In this document: positions 56,396-64,000 of the stretch, one piece after another
Layout of the letters: every line of letters begins with the position of its first letter
Position numbering within the stretch: position 1 is the stretch's first letter
Assembly: GCF_002811765.1 (NCBI RefSeq)
Contig: NZ_NPDR01000003.1
Span: 434,001 to 498,000 of the forward strand
Length of the DNA: 64,000 nt
Direction of reading: 5' to 3'
Origin: Leptospira saintgironsiae
Lineage (GTDB): Bacteria > Spirochaetota > Leptospiria > Leptospirales > Leptospiraceae
The notes under the pieces: model-generated
The model's database searches: none
What the model was told of the DNA's origin: nothing
What the model saw: only the letters and a program-made list of their open reading frames with translations
Program-made: the position numbers and the translations under genes

Positions 56396-59272
56396 TCAGT
56401 ATTTTTCAAACTTAGGTTTATCATGAACACTTACAGTTCTCACTGACGCTAAACTTTTAGATCCATTACCCGAACTTTCTCTTCCCTGAGATTCTTTGCT
56501 CAATCTGAAGAATAGTACGGATTCTCTTAAAGATTCTGCTTGGCTATTCATCTCTTCTGCAATCGCTGCTAATTCTTCAGAAGCAGAAGCATTTTGCTGA
56601 GAAACCTGATCCAACTGTCCCATTGCCTTATTGATCTCTACTACTCCGGAAGCCTGTTCTTCGCTGGAAGCTGTGATCTCTTGTACCAAATCTGCAGTTT
56701 TTCTAATATTCGGGACAATCTCATTGATTAGTTTTCCTGCTTTTTCTGCGATTGCCACGGAAGACACAGCAAGACCAGAGATCTCATTTGCAGATTTTTG
56801 GCTTCTTTCTGCTAACTTTCTAACCTCAGAAGCTACTACTGCGAATCCTCTTCCATGTTCTCCAGCTCTTGCTGCTTCAATCGCTGCGTTCAGAGCGAGT
56901 AGGTTGGTTTGGTAAGCAATATCCTCAATAATCGAAATCTTTTCCGCAATCTGTTTCATCGCAGTCACTGTTTCTGTTACTGATTTACCTCCATCTTCTG
57001 CATCCTTAGAAGATTGGCTTGCGATCTGTTCAGTCTGTTTTGAATTACTAGCATTTTGATCAATAGAAGCAGTCATCTCTTCTAATGAAGAAGTAGTTTG
57101 TTCTACAGAGGCGGCTTGTTCGGATGCACCTTGGCTAAGTGAATTTGCAGTAGAGGAAACTTCTCCAGCGGAGCCTACAAGACTTCCTGCTTTCATAACG
57201 ATATCACCCATGATCTCGTTCAGTTTATCTACTGTAGTATTTCCATATTCTTTCAATTTTCCGAATGTTCCGAAATATTCGTTCTCAATTTTAGAAGTTA
57301 GATCTCCATTCGCCAATCTTTCCAAAGCATCTACTACTTCAGTTAGCCCAGTTTCGCTGACCTGTAAGAATGAATTGATACCTTCTCCTAAACTTCTAAA
57401 GAAGCCTTCTTTTCCTTCTAATCGGACTCTAGTTCTGAAATCTCCTTTTGCTGCTGCGCCTACGATCTCCTCGATCTCTTTTTGGACTGCAAGTTCAGCT
57501 GTAACATCGGACCATTCTACAACAGCTCCGAGTCTCTGGCCTTCAGCGCTTAAGATAGGATTCGCGATCAGGTTAAATGTCCTTCCGCTAATCACGATAG
57601 AAGACTCATACGTTGTGCTCAAATTGCCGACTAAATTCCTTTGGTGAGCAGGGTTCTTATGGAAGGTATCAATATTTGTTCCAAGCAAACTTTGCAAATT
57701 GAAAGAAGCTAATTGTTTTCTAATATCTCCTTCGCTGTTCTGGAACATCTTATATACTGCTTTATTCATATACTTGATGTTAAAATCATTATCAGCTATC
57801 ATCACATTGGTAGAAGTGTTGTCTAATGCTACTTTAATACGAGTAAGCTCGTCATTCTCTAGTTTACGAGCTTCTGCGACTTTCTTCTGTTCAGTTACAT
57901 CTGACCATTCTACAACCGCACCCAATCTATCTCCATTATCAGTGAGAATTGGGTTAGCGATCAGGTCGAATGTTCTTCCTCCAATTTCTATACTGGATTT
58001 GAAAGTGTTAGCAAATGAACCCAGTATTCCTCTTTGGTGAGCTGGGTTTTTATGATAAGAGTCTATATTAGAACCTAACAATTTGTTTAAATGAAAATTG
58101 GTAAGTTGTTTTCTAATATCGGATTCACCTATCTCAAACATCTTCACGATCGCCTTGTTCATATATTTAATGTTCAAATGAGTATCAGCGATCATGATGT
58201 TAGTGCTGGTATTATCCAAAGCAACTTTAATGCGGGTAAGTTCCTCGTTCTCTAGTTTACGAGCCTCTAACAGTTTCTTTTGTTCGGTTACGTCTGCCCA
58301 TTCTACGACAGCTCCGAGTCTTTCTCCTGATTCAGTTAGAATTGGATTTGCAATCAGATCAAAACTTCTGCCACCGATATCAATACTGGAACGGAACGTT
58401 TGGTTTAGTTCCTTTAAGATACCTCTTTGATGAGCGGGGTTTTTATGATAGCTATCAATAATCGAACCCATCAAAGACTCCACCCGGAATTGGCTGAGTT
58501 GTTTTTTGATATCTTCTTCTGCATTTCCAAACATCTTTCTGATGGACTTGTTCATGTATGTGACCTTTAAGTTTTGGTCCGCCATCATTATATTTGTAGT
58601 GACATTGTCTAAAGCAGTCTTGATTCGAATGAATTCTTCAGAATCAGACTTTCCTGTACTAACAATATTTCCGGAAGAGAAAGGTTTTAAGTAAATCACC
58701 AATGCAGGTAAAAGAAGAGTCCCGAAAATCGCGAAAAGAAAATGATAATAGAGCGGGCCTTCTTTCTGGACAGGAATAGAAATAGAAGACCTTGTTTTTT
58801 CCCAATCGGATTTCAATTTTTCTAATTTAGGTAATGAATTTTCAGAAACCTGATTTAAAAAATTCTCTCTCGTATCCTTGGCTTGGATGCCTAAAATACC
58901 TTTTGCAGCCAGAATACTTTCCTCAAGTGAATCAAAATCCTTTAGGAATTGTTGTAAATCTTCTGGGTTTTTTAAACCGATAGAAAATTCTTTCAGGTCT
59001 GATACAATCGAACTTCGGGTGGTCTTCAGATTTTCCAATTTAGAGGAAAGGGATTCCTTACTTTGGCCAGGCAGAAATAAAGAATACAAACCAGATTCGT
59101 AATCTTTTAGTTCTGAATGTATCGTTTCGGAAGAAACCGAAATTTTACCTGAGGATCCGCTTTCGAACCCATGATCGTACAAATAACTCCAACCGGTTGA
59201 TCCAAATGTAAGAACAATTCCCAACAGCAAAGACCAAACAATTACACTTAATTTTAATTTACCCTGTCCCAT
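56396..59272 (-). CDS. methyl-accepting chemotaxis protein with three PAS repeats
   Basis: A 958-residue receptor. Membrane segments lie near residues 8-30 and 185-203, enclosing a helical periplasmic region of about 150 residues. Three near-identical PAS units of 131 residues follow (about 215-605), each with a [14 protein letters not shown] motif and a VVEW(A/S)DVT end. A HAMP-like part (about 610-700) leads to the signalling domain with the hairpin tip [20 protein letters not shown]. The cytoplasmic PAS array suggests an internal redox, haem or ligand signal rather than a periplasmic one (inference). It lies between cheA and cheW and is presumably the dedicated receptor of this cluster. 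Confidence 0.93.
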   Translation of the reverse strand: MGQGKLKLSVIVWSLLLGIVLTFGSTGWSYLYDHGFESGSSGKISVSSETIHSELKDYESGLYSLFLPGQSKESLSSKLENLKTTRSSIVSDLKEFSIGLKNPEDLQQFLKDFDSLEESILAAKGILGIQAKDTRENFLNQVSENSLPKLEKLKSDWEKTRSSISIPVQKEGPLYYHFLFAIFGTLLLPALVIYLKPFSSGNIVSTGKSDSEEFIRIKTALDNVTTNIMMADQNLKVTYMNKSIRKMFGNAEEDIKKQLSQFRVESLMGSIIDSYHKNPAHQRGILKELNQTFRSSIDIGGRSFDLIANPILTESGERLGAVVEWADVTEQKKLLEARKLENEELTRIKVALDNTSTNIMIADTHLNIKYMNKAIVKMFEIGESDIRKQLTNFHLNKLLGSNIDSYHKNPAHQRGILGSFANTFKSSIEIGGRTFDLIANPILTDNGDRLGAVVEWSDVTEQKKVAEARKLENDELTRIKVALDNTSTNVMIADNDFNIKYMNKAVYKMFQNSEGDIRKQLASFNLQSLLGTNIDTFHKNPAHQRNLVGNLSTTYESSIVISGRTFNLIANPILSAEGQRLGAVVEWSDVTAELAVQKEIEEIVGAAAKGDFRTRVRLEGKEGFFRSLGEGINSFLQVSETGLTEVVDALERLANGDLTSKIENEYFGTFGKLKEYGNTTVDKLNEIMGDIVMKAGSLVGSAGEVSSTANSLSQGASEQAASVEQTTSSLEEMTASIDQNASNSKQTEQIASQSSKDAEDGGKSVTETVTAMKQIAEKISIIEDIAYQTNLLALNAAIEAARAGEHGRGFAVVASEVRKLAERSQKSANEISGLAVSSVAIAEKAGKLINEIVPNIRKTADLVQEITASSEEQASGVVEINKAMGQLDQVSQQNASASEELAAIAEEMNSQAESLRESVLFFRLSKESQGRESSGNGSKSLASVRTVSVHDKPKFEKY
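57470..58625 (-). repeat. three in-frame direct repeats (393-base period) in the MCP gene
   Basis: The marker TTGRTGAGC recurs at 57641, 58034 and 58427, exactly 393 bases apart, and the surrounding protein units align from RIK(T/V)ALDN to VVEW. This equals 131 residues per PAS unit. Similarity between units suggests recent duplication or ongoing homogenisation. Confidence 0.85.
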
Positions 59273-59323
59273 ACGATTTACCTATATTATAAATTAATTA
59301 TTTCCATTATTATCAAAATTAGC

Positions 59324-61435
59324 TTAACGAGCGAATGTTCTATCTCTCAAATTAGTTCTTTGGATTTTTAAAAGAGAATGAAGACCCGGAACGTCTAGGA
59401 TGAACGCGATCTTTCCTGTTCCTAAAACTGAGGTCCCGCTAATACATTGGATCCCTTTGAAAATTTCATTCAAAGGTTTGATTACAGATTGGATTTCTCC
59501 TAGTAGGTCATTGACTAGGATCCCGAAATTTCTACCGTCATGTTCTAGAACTAGTACGTTCTTCCTTCCTTCATCAGGATCAGGGAGTCCGAGAAATCTT
59601 CCTAGATGTAAAATCGGGAGAACTTCTCCTCTTAAGTTGATAGAACCTGCGATTTCTTCGGGTAGAAGTTGGAGTTCCGACTCCATTGTCTCTCTTACCC
59701 AGTCCATAGGCACTACGAAGTAAGAATCGCAGGCTCTGACTAAAAATCCATCTATGATAGCAAGTGTAAGAGGGAGTCGAATTGAGAATACAGAACCTTT
59801 TCCAAATTCTGATTGTACATTCACAGATCCTCGCAGGGATTCTATATTTCTAAGTACAACATCCATTCCAACACCTCTGCCTGATAAACTTGTAACCGAC
59901 TCAGCAGTGGAAAATCCTGGTTGGAAAATTAGATTAAAAATTTCTTGTTCGTTTAATACTTGGGCAGGATCGATAAGACCTTTTTCGATTGCCTTTTGTC
60001 TGATCCTTTCATGATTGATCCCTTTACCATCATCTGAGATCTCTATGGAAATACTTCCGGTGGAATGAGAGGCTTGGATCTTTAATTTTCCTCTTTGGGA
60101 TTTTCCAAGATTAGCTCTTTCCTGACTGGGTTCTATTCCATGATCTAAAGCGTTTCTTAATATATGAACGATAGGATCGTTTATCTTTTCGATGACTGAA
60201 CGGTCTAATTCCGTTTCTCCGCCTAAAATTTCAAAATCCACTTCCTTTCCAAGTTCCAAGGAAATGTCTCTCACAGTTCTTCTATATTTTTCGAAAAGTT
60301 CTCCGATAGGCACCATTCGAAGTGCCATGGCTGTCTCTCGAATTTCTCCTACGAGTCTCGATAATATTTCTGCAGATTCGTTTAGATCAGAATCCTCTTT
60401 ATCCACAAGTAATCGACCTAAGCTTGCTTCGGAGATGATTAACTCTCCTACAAGATTGACCAATTGATCTACTTTTGCGGAGTCTATACGTATAAGTTTC
60501 GGAACGGTTTGATTCGTTTGTGTTTTTTCTCCTTCAGACTTTTTGGAAGAACTTTGTTCTTTAGAAATTTCTGAAGAATGTGTTGGAACGGGCGACTGAA
60601 ATTGGAGGCCTTGTAATTCCAGAGCCTTGAAATATTCTTCTTTTTCACAAGGTATCTCGTTTGATATCGTATGAAATATTTCTTCCGAAGAATTTGGAGG
60701 AACAACTCTTAAAAATGAAGAATCTTTTACGAATGAAAAAACAGCTTCCAGATCCTTCTTCTCTGATGATGTCTTAAGTTGGACCTCGTAACCTAAATAA
60801 CAATTTTCTGAATCCCAGTTATTCCAATCTGGCAGTTTTGTTTTATAAACGTATAAGTATTGAATTTCTCCAATAGTTCTAAGATATTTTAAAAATGAGA
60901 ATGGATCCATTCCATCCTTAAATATATTTTCCCCAGGGAAGAATGTAATTTGCCAATGAGAGTTAACTGATCCTTGTTTTTCGGGTTTACTCTTACTTGT
61001 ATCAGGATCAGTTACAGAAGTTCTAATTTCCTTTTTTTCAGAAGTTTTGCCTGTAAATGTTTGGGCCTCTTTTATGATTTTTACCTGTTCTGCCTCTAAT
61101 CCAGGTGGTAAATCTTTGCCCGGAATTGGATCTTCTACAATCTTCTTTAAATGGTCTATCGCTCTTAATAAAAAATCTATTTTAGAAGGATCTAATTCCG
61201 TTTTTCCGGATCTAGCGAGATCGAGTAGGGTTTCCAGTTCATGAGAACATTCTTCTATAGATTCATATCCGAACATTCCTGCGGTTCCTTTTACAGTATG
61301 GACGGATCGGAACATTGAATGGATTGCTTCCTCATCGAACTCTCCGTTTTCCATGCGCAAAAGATGTAATTCTGCTCCGGACAATAGTTCCAGAGATTCC
61401 TGTATAAATGCTTCCTTAATTTCCGAGAGATCCAT
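59324..61435 (-). CDS. cheA: chemotaxis histidine kinase CheA
   Basis: A 703-residue CheA. The Hpt domain (1-105) has the phosphorylated His46 in SVHTVKGTAGMFG. A variable middle (about 120-310), which may bind regulators, precedes the dimer domain (about 318-375; VDQLVNLVGELIISEASL). The kinase domain (about 380-560) has HILRNALDHGIE, ISDDGKGI and GRGVGMDVV, and a CheW-like domain (about 565-700) closes the protein. It phosphorylates CheY and CheB. ATG 61435 overlaps the stop of the STAS gene (TAATG), so translation is coupled. Confidence 0.96.
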   Translation of the reverse strand: MDLSEIKEAFIQESLELLSGAELHLLRMENGEFDEEAIHSMFRSVHTVKGTAGMFGYESIEECSHELETLLDLARSGKTELDPSKIDFLLRAIDHLKKIVEDPIPGKDLPPGLEAEQVKIIKEAQTFTGKTSEKKEIRTSVTDPDTSKSKPEKQGSVNSHWQITFFPGENIFKDGMDPFSFLKYLRTIGEIQYLYVYKTKLPDWNNWDSENCYLGYEVQLKTSSEKKDLEAVFSFVKDSSFLRVVPPNSSEEIFHTISNEIPCEKEEYFKALELQGLQFQSPVPTHSSEISKEQSSSKKSEGEKTQTNQTVPKLIRIDSAKVDQLVNLVGELIISEASLGRLLVDKEDSDLNESAEILSRLVGEIRETAMALRMVPIGELFEKYRRTVRDISLELGKEVDFEILGGETELDRSVIEKINDPIVHILRNALDHGIEPSQERANLGKSQRGKLKIQASHSTGSISIEISDDGKGINHERIRQKAIEKGLIDPAQVLNEQEIFNLIFQPGFSTAESVTSLSGRGVGMDVVLRNIESLRGSVNVQSEFGKGSVFSIRLPLTLAIIDGFLVRACDSYFVVPMDWVRETMESELQLLPEEIAGSINLRGEVLPILHLGRFLGLPDPDEGRKNVLVLEHDGRNFGILVNDLLGEIQSVIKPLNEIFKGIQCISGTSVLGTGKIAFILDVPGLHSLLKIQRTNLRDRTFAR

Positions 61436-61818
61436 TACACCTTCTCCAATCCGTATGAAAATTTGAAGGAAGAAGAATCTTTTTTAGAGATACGGATACG
61501 GTCTTGAAAAAATCCGATCAAGCCGTAAAGATCATAAAATTCTAATAAACAATTTGGATGATTTAAAATTGCAAGATCCCAAGATTTAAATAGGGAATCT
61601 TTTTTAAGCAAAATTAATGACTGAATAAAACTAGAATCTACCTTTTCTAAAGCAGATGTATCAATCTCTATCCGAGTAGGATTCCTTTCTAAAAGAGATT
61701 GGAGCTTTGATTTCCAATCAGAGGCATAATATATAGAAGCTTCTCCAGAAAGATCTAAACGAAAGATCGGTCTAGAATTCTTTTGACCTAGTTCTGATAC
61801 TTTAATTTCCAATGACAT
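61435..61818 (-). CDS. STAS-like protein in the che cluster
   Basis: A 127-residue protein with a STAS-like pattern: FRLDLSGEASIYYASDWKSKL, then IEIDTSALEKVDSSFIQSLILL with Ser residues at the switch loop. It may bridge to phosphatase or kinase signalling, as STAS proteins in other chemotaxis-like clusters do, but its partner is not visible. Its stop overlaps the cheA start by one base; cheY lies 12 bases upstream. Confidence 0.75.
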   Translation of the reverse strand: MSLEIKVSELGQKNSRPIFRLDLSGEASIYYASDWKSKLQSLLERNPTRIEIDTSALEKVDSSFIQSLILLKKDSLFKSWDLAILNHPNCLLEFYDLYGLIGFFQDRIRISKKDSSSFKFSYGLEKV

Positions 61819-61830
61819 AAAGTTTCCTGA

Positions 61831-62193
61831 TTATACGAGTAAAACCTGGATCGTTTTTAAAAGTTCTTCAGGAGAAAAAGGCTTGGTAAGCCACGCTTTG
61901 GCTCCTGCTTTTAAACCTTCGGTTTTGAGATCATCTTGGGATTCAGTGGTTAACATGATGATTGGAACAAATTTATGGTTTGAATCTTCTTTGATCGCCT
62001 TTACGAAAGAAATACCATTCATGTTTGGCATATTCATGTCGCTTACCACCAGATCCACTTTCCCTTCTTTTAATTTCTCCAAACCTTGTAGTCCGTCTTC
62101 TGCCTCGATTACGGAAAAGGAAGCCTGGGAAAGATGGAGGGTAAGTATCTTTCTGAATACGGCTGAATCATCTACGATTAAGATTTTTTTCAT
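61831..62193 (-). CDS. cheY: chemotaxis response regulator CheY
   Basis: A 120-residue single receiver domain. Acid pocket Asp8/Asp9, phosphoacceptor Asp52 (VVSDMNMPNMNG), Thr82 and Lys104 (LTKPF) are all present. Phosphorylated by CheA it would bind the flagellar switch. Leptospira has several CheY proteins, so this one may instead serve adaptation or phosphate drain. It is placed between the receiver-HATPase gene and the STAS gene. Confidence 0.93.
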   Translation of the reverse strand: MKKILIVDDSAVFRKILTLHLSQASFSVIEAEDGLQGLEKLKEGKVDLVVSDMNMPNMNGISFVKAIKEDSNHKFVPIIMLTTESQDDLKTEGLKAGAKAWLTKPFSPEELLKTIQVLLV

Positions 62194-62212
62194 ATTCTCC
62201 TTCTTTTCATTC

Positions 62213-63484
62213 TCACTGAATGGGTAATAATAATTCGCTCATGACACAAAGACGCACCTGTTCTCCAGTGTGGTCCTTTGCATTATGAATAAAGAATAAA
62301 CCGTTATGTTTTCTGAGGATTTGGTCTACTGCGGTAAGTCCCAAACCAAGACCGAATCTTTCTAAATGAGATACACTTTCTACAGGCGGATGAATACGGA
62401 AGAATGGTTGTAAAACAAGGTTTTCATGTTTTTCGTCCACACCTCCGTAAGGTTTTTCATCTACTATATTTTTTACTACAATGCAGAAATAACCTTGGTT
62501 GATACTAGTGAAAACTTCTAAAGAGGTTTTGGGTGCGCAGTACTTATACGCATTTAAGATCACTTCTTCCAGAGCGAGAAGGATTAGATCGGCTTCAATA
62601 TCCAGATCCACTTCCTTTTTCAAAACGGGCAAAGCAAGTCTAAGAGATTTTTTTTCAAGATAAGGTATAATGAACTCGCTGGAATGTTTAATCTTCTCAA
62701 CAAGTTCGGATGATTTGATCTTCTGTTTCTCCAGATTTCGATTAATAATCTCTAATAGTTGGGTAAGACCTTTGAGTAGATTTTTAGTGATTTCCTGGTT
62801 TTCTATTACCAGGTTCATCATACTTTTATTAATTAAATAATTATCTCCATCTTCCTTCATTTCTACTTTGATCATATCCAAAAGACTGATGATAGCACCA
62901 ATCCCTGATCCTTGAGAAAGGGAAGTCTGCAATGAATGTATGGAGGATTTTTCCCAGGACTCATCTCCTGCCTTTCTTCTGGTTTCTTTATAAGTCAGCC
63001 ATTCCAGCTGGTTTCTGAGTTTAAGACTTTCTGCTTCTAGGATAGCGGTCTCGCTAGCCTTTAAAAAACGATAATCTACAGCCTTGCTTAATGCTTTCTG
63101 GAATTGATCAGGAAGAATTGGTTTGATTATATAATCGAATACACCTAGTTTCATTACCTCGATCACAGTATCAGTGGAGTCGAGTGCGGTTTGAACAAGT
63201 ACGGTTGCATCTGGTTGGAATTCCTTCAATCTTTGAATGAAAGTAGGGCCATCCATCACAGGCATCATAAGATCTACTATATAAAAGGAATATTTATTGG
63301 CCTTTGCCATCTCCAATGCTTCTTCTCCATTGGAAGCAGACTGGTATTGTATACCAAACTCATCACAAAGAGCTTCGAGCATTAAAGTATTTTCTAACTT
63401 GTCCTCGACTATGAGTATAGGATCTCGGACTACACTTTTTCTCTCCTGTTTATTTTTGATCACTGAACTCGTAGAGTTAGTCAT
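62213..63484 (-). CDS. receiver-HATPase regulatory protein without a visible phospho-His
   Basis: A 423-residue protein. A receiver domain (about 22-140) has phosphoacceptor Asp71 in YIVDLMMPVMDG. A helical linker (about 145-290) contains no H-box, and a HATPase-like domain (about 300-420) has EEVILNAYKYCAP and FGLGLGLTAVDQI. Without a substrate His it may be an ATP-binding adaptor or act on a His in another protein. Its start overlaps the stop of the partial kinase gene by eight bases, and cheY follows after 19. Confidence 0.82.
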   Translation of the reverse strand: MTNSTSSVIKNKQERKSVVRDPILIVEDKLENTLMLEALCDEFGIQYQSASNGEEALEMAKANKYSFYIVDLMMPVMDGPTFIQRLKEFQPDATVLVQTALDSTDTVIEVMKLGVFDYIIKPILPDQFQKALSKAVDYRFLKASETAILEAESLKLRNQLEWLTYKETRRKAGDESWEKSSIHSLQTSLSQGSGIGAIISLLDMIKVEMKEDGDNYLINKSMMNLVIENQEITKNLLKGLTQLLEIINRNLEKQKIKSSELVEKIKHSSEFIIPYLEKKSLRLALPVLKKEVDLDIEADLILLALEEVILNAYKYCAPKTSLEVFTSINQGYFCIVVKNIVDEKPYGGVDEKHENLVLQPFFRIHPPVESVSHLERFGLGLGLTAVDQILRKHNGLFFIHNAKDHTGEQVRLCVMSELLLPIQ

Positions 63485-64000
63485 GGATTTGGTCCGCCAA
63501 TTCTTCTAATACTAATTTTAGTTCGTCCAAGGAGATTGGTTGAGAAAGAACAAAGTCAAAATTCTCCTTAGAATATTTTTTTTCAAAATCTTGGGTTTCT
63601 TCCGGAAGAATAAGTATTGTTTTCCAAATTTCAGATATTCCTTCCTTTAAAGGGGAATTAGAATCTTGGAATAGAACGATTTTCTTATCCTTTTTTAGTT
63701 CCTTGAATAATAATGGTTGGTTTTGTTTTTTAAAAAAATGAGTGAGAAGTTCTGCATTTTTCTCGTTGGATAACTCTAACTGAATAAAGCAGAAATTTTT
63801 TAATTTATCAGGATAAGTTCCTGCAAAGTTCTTCCTAGGCTTAAATTGTTTAGGAGTTTGTTCCAATATAGGAAGATTCAGATAAAAAGTAGTGCCAATC
63901 CCTTGTTGGCTTTTGACCTGGATATATCCTCCATGAGCCTCTACTAATTTTTGAACGATAGAAAGCCCTAGACCTGTTCCTTCCGTGTCCCGGGATCTTG
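63477..64000 (-). CDS. sensor histidine kinase, C-terminal part only
   Basis: The frame is open to the right edge. The visible part begins in the HATPase G2 box (RDTEGTGLGLSIVQKL, then EAHGGYIQVKSQQGIGTTFY) and continues into about 130 residues that resemble a worn receiver domain: hydrophobic strands (NFCFIQLELS, KKIVLFQDSN, TILILPEE) ending in LSQPISLDELKLVLEELA, but with no phosphoacceptor Asp. A start inside this tail (TTG 63866) is not credible because the kinase sequence continues upstream. It is the first visible gene of the che cluster. Confidence 0.85.
   Translation of the reverse strand, partial: RSRDTEGTGLGLSIVQKLVEAHGGYIQVKSQQGIGTTFYLNLPILEQTPKQFKPRKNFAGTYPDKLKNFCFIQLELSNEKNAELLTHFFKKQNQPLLFKELKKDKKIVLFQDSNSPLKEGISEIWKTILILPEETQDFEKKYSKENFDFVLSQPISLDELKLVLEELADQIHD

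Noticed and set aside
57470..58625. CRISPR-like spacing of repeats
   Set aside because: The repeats are long, in frame and encode PAS domains.

Overview
The window reads as chromosomal DNA of a Leptospira species (spirochaete). Supporting points are spirochaetal lipoboxes ending in -NC or -SC, frequent TTG/GTG starts, a che cluster that also holds a STAS protein and a histidine-kinase-like regulator, large numbers of signal-transduction proteins, and a TTTG-N5-CAAA LexA-type box in front of uvrA. By eye the base composition is somewhat richer in G+C than L. interrogans, so a species outside the classic highly pathogenic group is likely, but the sequence alone does not settle this.

Layout. 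1-3.4 kb: minus-strand leuA followed by a fadH-type dienoyl-CoA reductase that runs off the left edge, with a TetR-type palindrome before it. 3.5-17.3 kb: housekeeping genes, namely a VOC protein, a queuosine-precursor transporter, a membrane-anchored GH18 protein, Sua5/TsaC, SppA, UvrA, an acyl-CoA-dehydrogenase-like protein, a CDF metal exporter, an OmpA/coiled-coil protein, MgtE and a lipoprotein. 17.4-21.9 kb: an AT-rich accessory region with five tandem paralogous lipoproteins, at least one decayed further copy, and fragments of a second gene type whose 3' ends overlap the lipoprotein starts. 22-30.2 kb: quinone-reductase-like MDR enzyme plus dihaem cytochrome c, a P-type ATPase with a DUF2892 protein, a channel-like membrane protein, galE, and a lipoprotein related to the cholesterol-dependent cytolysins. 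30.5-33 kb: fbp and three small genes of unknown function. 33-37.4 kb: the macromolecular synthesis operon rpsU-yqeY-dnaG-rpoD, closed by a terminator and a long palindromic repeat. 37.5-46.4 kb: glpD, tyrS, a NodB-like protein, an RND transporter, def, an alpha/beta-hydrolase-like protein and tRNA-Ala(GGC). 46.4-49.9 kb: a partner-switching module (coiled-coil protein, GAF-SpoIIE-HATPase protein, STAS protein). 49.9-54.3 kb: a two-subunit acyl-CoA carboxylase. 54.3-64 kb: a minus-strand chemotaxis cluster (kinase, receiver-HATPase, CheY, STAS, CheA, MCP with three PAS repeats, CheW, CheD, CheB).

The most unusual parts are the tandem lipoprotein array with its overlapping gene remnants and the CDC-like lipoprotein that lacks the usual membrane-binding undecapeptide. 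Other degenerate relatives of known families (GGDEF-like, K+-channel-like, alpha/beta hydrolase without its His) are also present. No CRISPR array, insertion sequence, transposase, integrase or rRNA was seen.
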